Source: Aricia agestis (lineage: Eukaryota; Arthropoda; Insecta; Lepidoptera; Lycaenidae). From it: a stretch of DNA of 64,000 bases. This document shows positions 59,971 to 64,000 of the stretch, piece by piece. Location of the stretch: positions 19,778,001 through 19,842,000 of the forward strand of contig NC_056408.1 of NCBI RefSeq assembly GCF_905147365.1. The letters are read 5' to 3'. A program made the translations under genes and the position numbers. The notes under the pieces were generated by a model, which ran no database searches, was not told where the DNA came from, and saw nothing but the letters and a program-made list of their open reading frames with translations. Every line of letters starts with the position of its first letter. Position 1 is the stretch's first letter.

Positions 59971-62900
59971 TTATGCTGTGCCCTTTAGAATTTTATTAAT
60001 AATATTGCACCAATTCACAATCGAAAATCTAATTGTTAAAATAACAAACAGCAGTTTCTCATCTTTGTGTTCGGTACAAGTAAAGAAAACAAATGAATAT
60101 TTGGAATCGATTAAATTTTTTATTTTTATAGAAATATTATCTTCTTCAGGTTGGTTTTCCAAATATTCATTTGTTTCCTTAACAACTGTACCGAAACACC
60201 TAACTGCACCTTCGGATGGGTAGTTCAAACTATGCTTCCTTTTGTTATATTCTCTTTGTTTTATCCAAGTATGTATCGCATTTGGCTTCTGGCTAGTTAA
60301 GCAATTTTTGCAATTAGTGCAATTGATTTTAGACTTTTCAAAAATTTTTTGAACTACCCATCCAGCAGTGTAGGCCCGTGAGTGTACGTTAATACATTCC
60401 CGCCGGGCCTGTTCTATAATTTTTTCGACACTTGTTTCTGCTGACCTCGAAAGATCCGGTCCGACACTATTTTTTATTTCTTCATTAAACAATGAATGTA
60501 AATTTACAACTTGGTCGGCCGGATCATCTTCACAATTGAATGAGTCTTGGTGGAATTTTATTATTCTAGTTATTAAAAGAGATTTAAATGTACAATTAAA
60601 GCTGTGGCAGGTAGGGTTATTGCTTCTATAGTTGTAAGCTCTCACTTGCCCAAAAAAATTTTCTATGGGATCAGAGTTAAAGTATCTCGGCCTCATTATT
60701 TTTATACTCTGATCCCTTAAATTCTGCCACAACCTTATGTAACTGTTAAGAGTTATTATAAAATTATTTAAAGATGGCACAGACTTCACCTTTCCTGAAG
60801 CATCGACAAATTTAATTTTTTCTAACGCAAAAATTTGCCTTTGCTATTTTTTGAATATGTGGTTGACCCATTGACACTGTCGAATAGCTGGTCGAAGAAT
60901 AAAACAGTTTCTGCAGTATTCTTTAACGTCTCACTGACCGGTGTACCATTTGCGTAGTGTGCTGCAAAAAAGAAGGATTTGTTTATGATACTAGTATAAC
61001 GATTTTATGAGAATGAAGATTTAAGTTTGGGCATGGAAAGATGGAAAAAAATAAATTAGATGTCATTATTTAAAATTGACATAGTAATCAAGCACATTGT
61101 CTGGTGTATCGTCCAAACTGTAAATTTGGATGATATATTCGAATGTACCGAGTCAGACATAAGCATAATTATATTATATTGGCCTTTCTTCACAGTTCAC
61201 ACATAACAGTATCTTCTTTTAAAATTGATAATCAATGTGACATGAAAATATTTTAATACTTACAAAATTGTGCTGTATACGATAAAGCAGCAGCAACAGT
61301 GGAGCTCAAAACTTATACACAATTTTTCACCTACAAACAAAAAAGTATTATTAGGACTAGTAAAATTTTCTTTCGAATCCAAATAGATGTTTTAATATTA
61401 TATAACTCACCTTCATTTTCTTAATTTTTTCGGGAACGACATGTTCGTCTGTTAATTTGTGTAAAAGCCTAGCTTCTGTATGATTACAGTCAGTCTTGTA
61501 GACATCTACAATGTCATTCCATTTTGAAAGTTTTCCATCAAAAATAATGTTTTTATTTAAGAAATTATTTCTTAATCCTTTTATTAGATGGCATGGATCG
61601 TAAATAATGCTCAATTTCGCTCCACTTATTTGCACAGTCCCATCTGGAAATAAAAAAGCAAGAAATATTATAATATATTTAAGAAATTTGTGAAAAGTGC
61701 CTAATTCTAGAAAATATGTAACAAATATCCCACAAAACACACCTGGCTCTTCATTGGAAATTAGCTGATCACGTCGTGTATCCTGCTTAAGGCTTCCTAG
61801 GGCTGATTGAACGGCTGCACCTTGGTCGCATATTAAAGCTATAGGTTTTAAGCCACATTTGACAACAGCACTCACAACATCTTTTAAAATATTTTTCAAA
61901 TCGATGCCTGAGGTGGCTCCTTGGCAGTAATAAAAGGCAAGTGGTTGCTGCCATTTAAACACTGCTCCTCTTAGCATAAAAACTAAGGCATGGTCAGCAA
62001 AGTCATTCGTTTTTTTATTTAATTCTACAAAGCCTGTGATTTTATCTTTGTTTTTGTCATAGTTTAATGCAGTCTCCAATGATATCTCATCAAAGATTAT
62101 CGAACAAAGTTTTTTGTTCTCTTTCCAAGATGCTACCTGAAATAAATATTTTTAATGTAGTGATTTAAAAATAACAAAAAATATTGTGACAAATACCTCT
62201 GTAGTGGTGACATTTGAAATAAGTAATAACTAACCTTTTCTTTCATTAATTTGAAAAGTTGTGGACAAATTCCCGTTTGTATATTAAATTTGGACACCAT
62301 GTTATTTAGTGTCGACCTAGACGGCAATATAAATATATTGTGCAGAAACTTATACCCCTTGGGGCTTTGCTTCATTATGCACAACGCTAATAATTTTTCT
62401 TCATTAGTGAACCTTCTGCCTTTCTTATTTTTGTTGCAAAGTTTAATTTGCATGTTCATAATCTTTCTAGCATATGGATTCATATCATTTGTTAGTTTTT
62501 CGAATAACTGTTCCTTTGTAAAAGCCAAGGCTCTTTTGGCTCTCTTGTAAAAATCTTTTTGCCGCTTAGCTCTTTGGTACTCTTGATAGATACACTTTGC
62601 CGTTGGTGTCAAATCTTTTATTTTATGAATGATACGCTTTCTTGCTTTTGGCACCATCACATGTCTGGCTTTCTCAATTTGATTTAAGGCTAAAAATATA
62701 TAAAATTTTGAATTATTCACATAAAACATAACACAATTGGCAAAGATGAGATAAGAAGTTGTAAATATTAATTATTAACCCAGTTGCTAGTCAATATAAA
62801 TTATAAACAGCAAATAACTATTATATCGTCTAACATATTTGAAACATAATATTAATACAGCAATCAACAACCCATTTAATATTATAAGGCACATAAATAT

Positions 62901-63583
62901 TATAATTTTTAAAGGGCTTAGATTGTTTTCTTTTGTAAGAAGTAAATAAACATTAGTTCTTGAGCGATAGCTGTAAAAATGAATGTATAATATGTATAAT
63001 TTACCTGAGTTCACCAGAGTGTTATTCACTGATAAATGGGAAGTTCCAGATACACTCTCAAGATCACTGGAAATCTGGGTAACTGCTTCTGCAAAAACAA
63101 TTTATTCTTAAATTCTTTTTTTTTATTCTTAATTTATACTATAGGTTATACATCTTAAAGATTAAGTCGGCCTTATTCTTAAATTCTTTTTAGGAAACAA
63201 AATATACAAATACATAGATATAACTAAATTGTATCATAATACCTGTACAGTAAGCTGAAGTTACATATGGATTTTGAGAAGTTCCTGGTTTATTCCGTAA
63301 ATCACTGACGCCAATGGAATCTAAAAGAGACAAAAATAATTATGTTATATTAAGACTACCACATTTTGGATTATAGTCTTATTTATAAATTGATTGTTTT
63401 CTCTACTAATTATATAATATGCAATATAGTCATGAAGAAAATATATAATTATTATAGATAACATTCATTTAAATGTTTAAATAACAATGACTAACAAACC
63501 TCTTAAAGGTTCCCGCCTGCTATATGTGTGGTCAAAGTGTGTTTTGCGTGCATAGCTGTGCTCACATATAGGATCCACATTTT
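59971..63583 (-). pseudogene. P-element/THAP9-like transposase, decayed, 5' incomplete
   Basis: Nine... eight exons can be joined by GT-AG sites in phase: 63500-63583, 63243-63320, 63005-63088, 62235-62689, 61743-62136, 61411-61643, 61264-61330 and 59971-60961. The first three are short linker exons; the THAP DNA-binding domain expected upstream lies outside the window. The main part has IMNMQIKLCNKNK and RRFTNEEKLLALC, then the first catalytic Asp in IIFDEISLETALN, VKCGLKPIALICDQGAA, YDPCHLIKGLRNN, and near the end YFNSDPIENFFGQVRAYNYR, all typical of the RNase H-like P-element family. Lesions: a TAA at about 61313-61315 in the 67-bp exon and a frameshift near 60870. The rest is open, so decay is recent. 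Whether it was a mobile element or a domesticated gene cannot be told; no TIRs were identified. Confidence 0.8.
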
Positions 63584-63639
63584 CTGAAATTGACAAAATT
63601 ACAATGTTAATAATATGAAACTAAATAATATAATAATAT

Positions 63640-63782
63640 ATAATATCTATGGACGTTTCACACCACGTCAGTCTGGCCCCATGCTAAGTACCTAAAGGAC
63701 TTGTGTTACAGGTAGCAGACAACGGAAATATATTTAATACTTTATACTATACATATATTTAAGATTTTTATTATTATTAGGC
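63640..63782 (-). repeat. SINE body fragment (inverted copy)
   Basis: Reverse complement matches 8085-8232 ('acctgtaacacaagtcctt', 'gggccagactga', 'aacgtccatagatatt'). The tRNA head is missing. Confidence 0.75.
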
Positions 63783-63785
63783 TGA

Positions 63786-63880
63786 ACCTATTGTGTCGAT
63801 TTTAGCTTTAAAACATTCGTAAAAGTCCAGGGAAGGTTTTTAAGTGATACGATGTTCACCGGGACAGCTCGTAAACAATA
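63786..63880 (+). repeat. Helitron-like repeat end
   Basis: 'gttcaccgggacagct' with 'gtccagggaaggtttttaag' is the inverse of the repeat at 13514-13755. The terminal CTAG has become CTCG. Confidence 0.5.
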
Positions 63881-64000
63881 TATATAGGCAAGTATAGTAA
63901 TGAACATACACATATTAAATTTTAATCTTCAACAACATTGGTGTGATAGATTCCTTTGGTTATTTACGTCCAATAAAGAAATATTATGAAAAGTTACAGA

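Overview
This is an AT-rich eukaryotic window with GT-AG spliced genes, almost certainly from a moth or butterfly (Lepidoptera). The signs are ZAD/C2H2 zinc-finger genes, a tRNA-headed SINE, Helitrons that start TC and end CTAG, a 'GGGTTCCGTACCC' repeat family, and many small foldback and TIR elements of kinds familiar from lepidopteran genomes. The species call is inference; no search was run.

Three host loci can be assembled. (1) A five-exon ZAD-C2H2 gene on the minus strand, 22-2894 (571 aa, about ten fingers). (2) A two-exon CYTH-domain (CyaB/thiamine-triphosphatase superfamily) gene on the minus strand. Its exons lie at 23636-23955 and 8372-8579, split by a 15 kb intron that is essentially a nest of transposons. 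(3) A plus-strand locus, 25370-54762. Five short exons encode one ZAD plus an acidic then lysine-rich linker and end in phase 1 at 30152. They are followed by seven tandem, homologous terminal exons (A-G) at 34051, 37485, 40202, 43779, 47032, 51103 and 54194. Each terminal exon has its own splice acceptor in the same phase, six C2H2 fingers and its own stop codon. The simplest reading is one gene with seven alternative 3' zinc-finger cassettes, like Drosophila lola or mod(mdg4) but with a ZAD instead of a BTB domain. This is the most interesting thing in the window. Loci 2 and 3 are divergent, and a 1.2 kb long-TIR transposon fills most of the 1.4 kb between their start codons.

Layout: 1-2.9 kb ZAD gene; 2.9-8.4 kb repeats (palindromes, Helitron-like, LINE tail, GC-rich unit, SINE); 8.4-24 kb CYTH gene whose intron holds a MULE-type transposon (8639-23057) broken by a Ty3/gypsy element and by a second TIR element, which holds a small TTA-target-site element, which holds a Helitron; 24-25.4 kb shared promoter region; 25.4-54.8 kb the cassette gene, with small elements, LINE, BEL/Pao and mariner remnants between cassettes; 55-58 kb further DNA elements and a decayed transposon gene; 59.9-63.6 kb a decayed P-element/THAP9-like transposase gene, minus strand, whose 5' end runs off the window.

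The exon models come from hand-read splice sites and reading-frame continuity. No transcript data or database search supports them. All transposon genes seen are broken.
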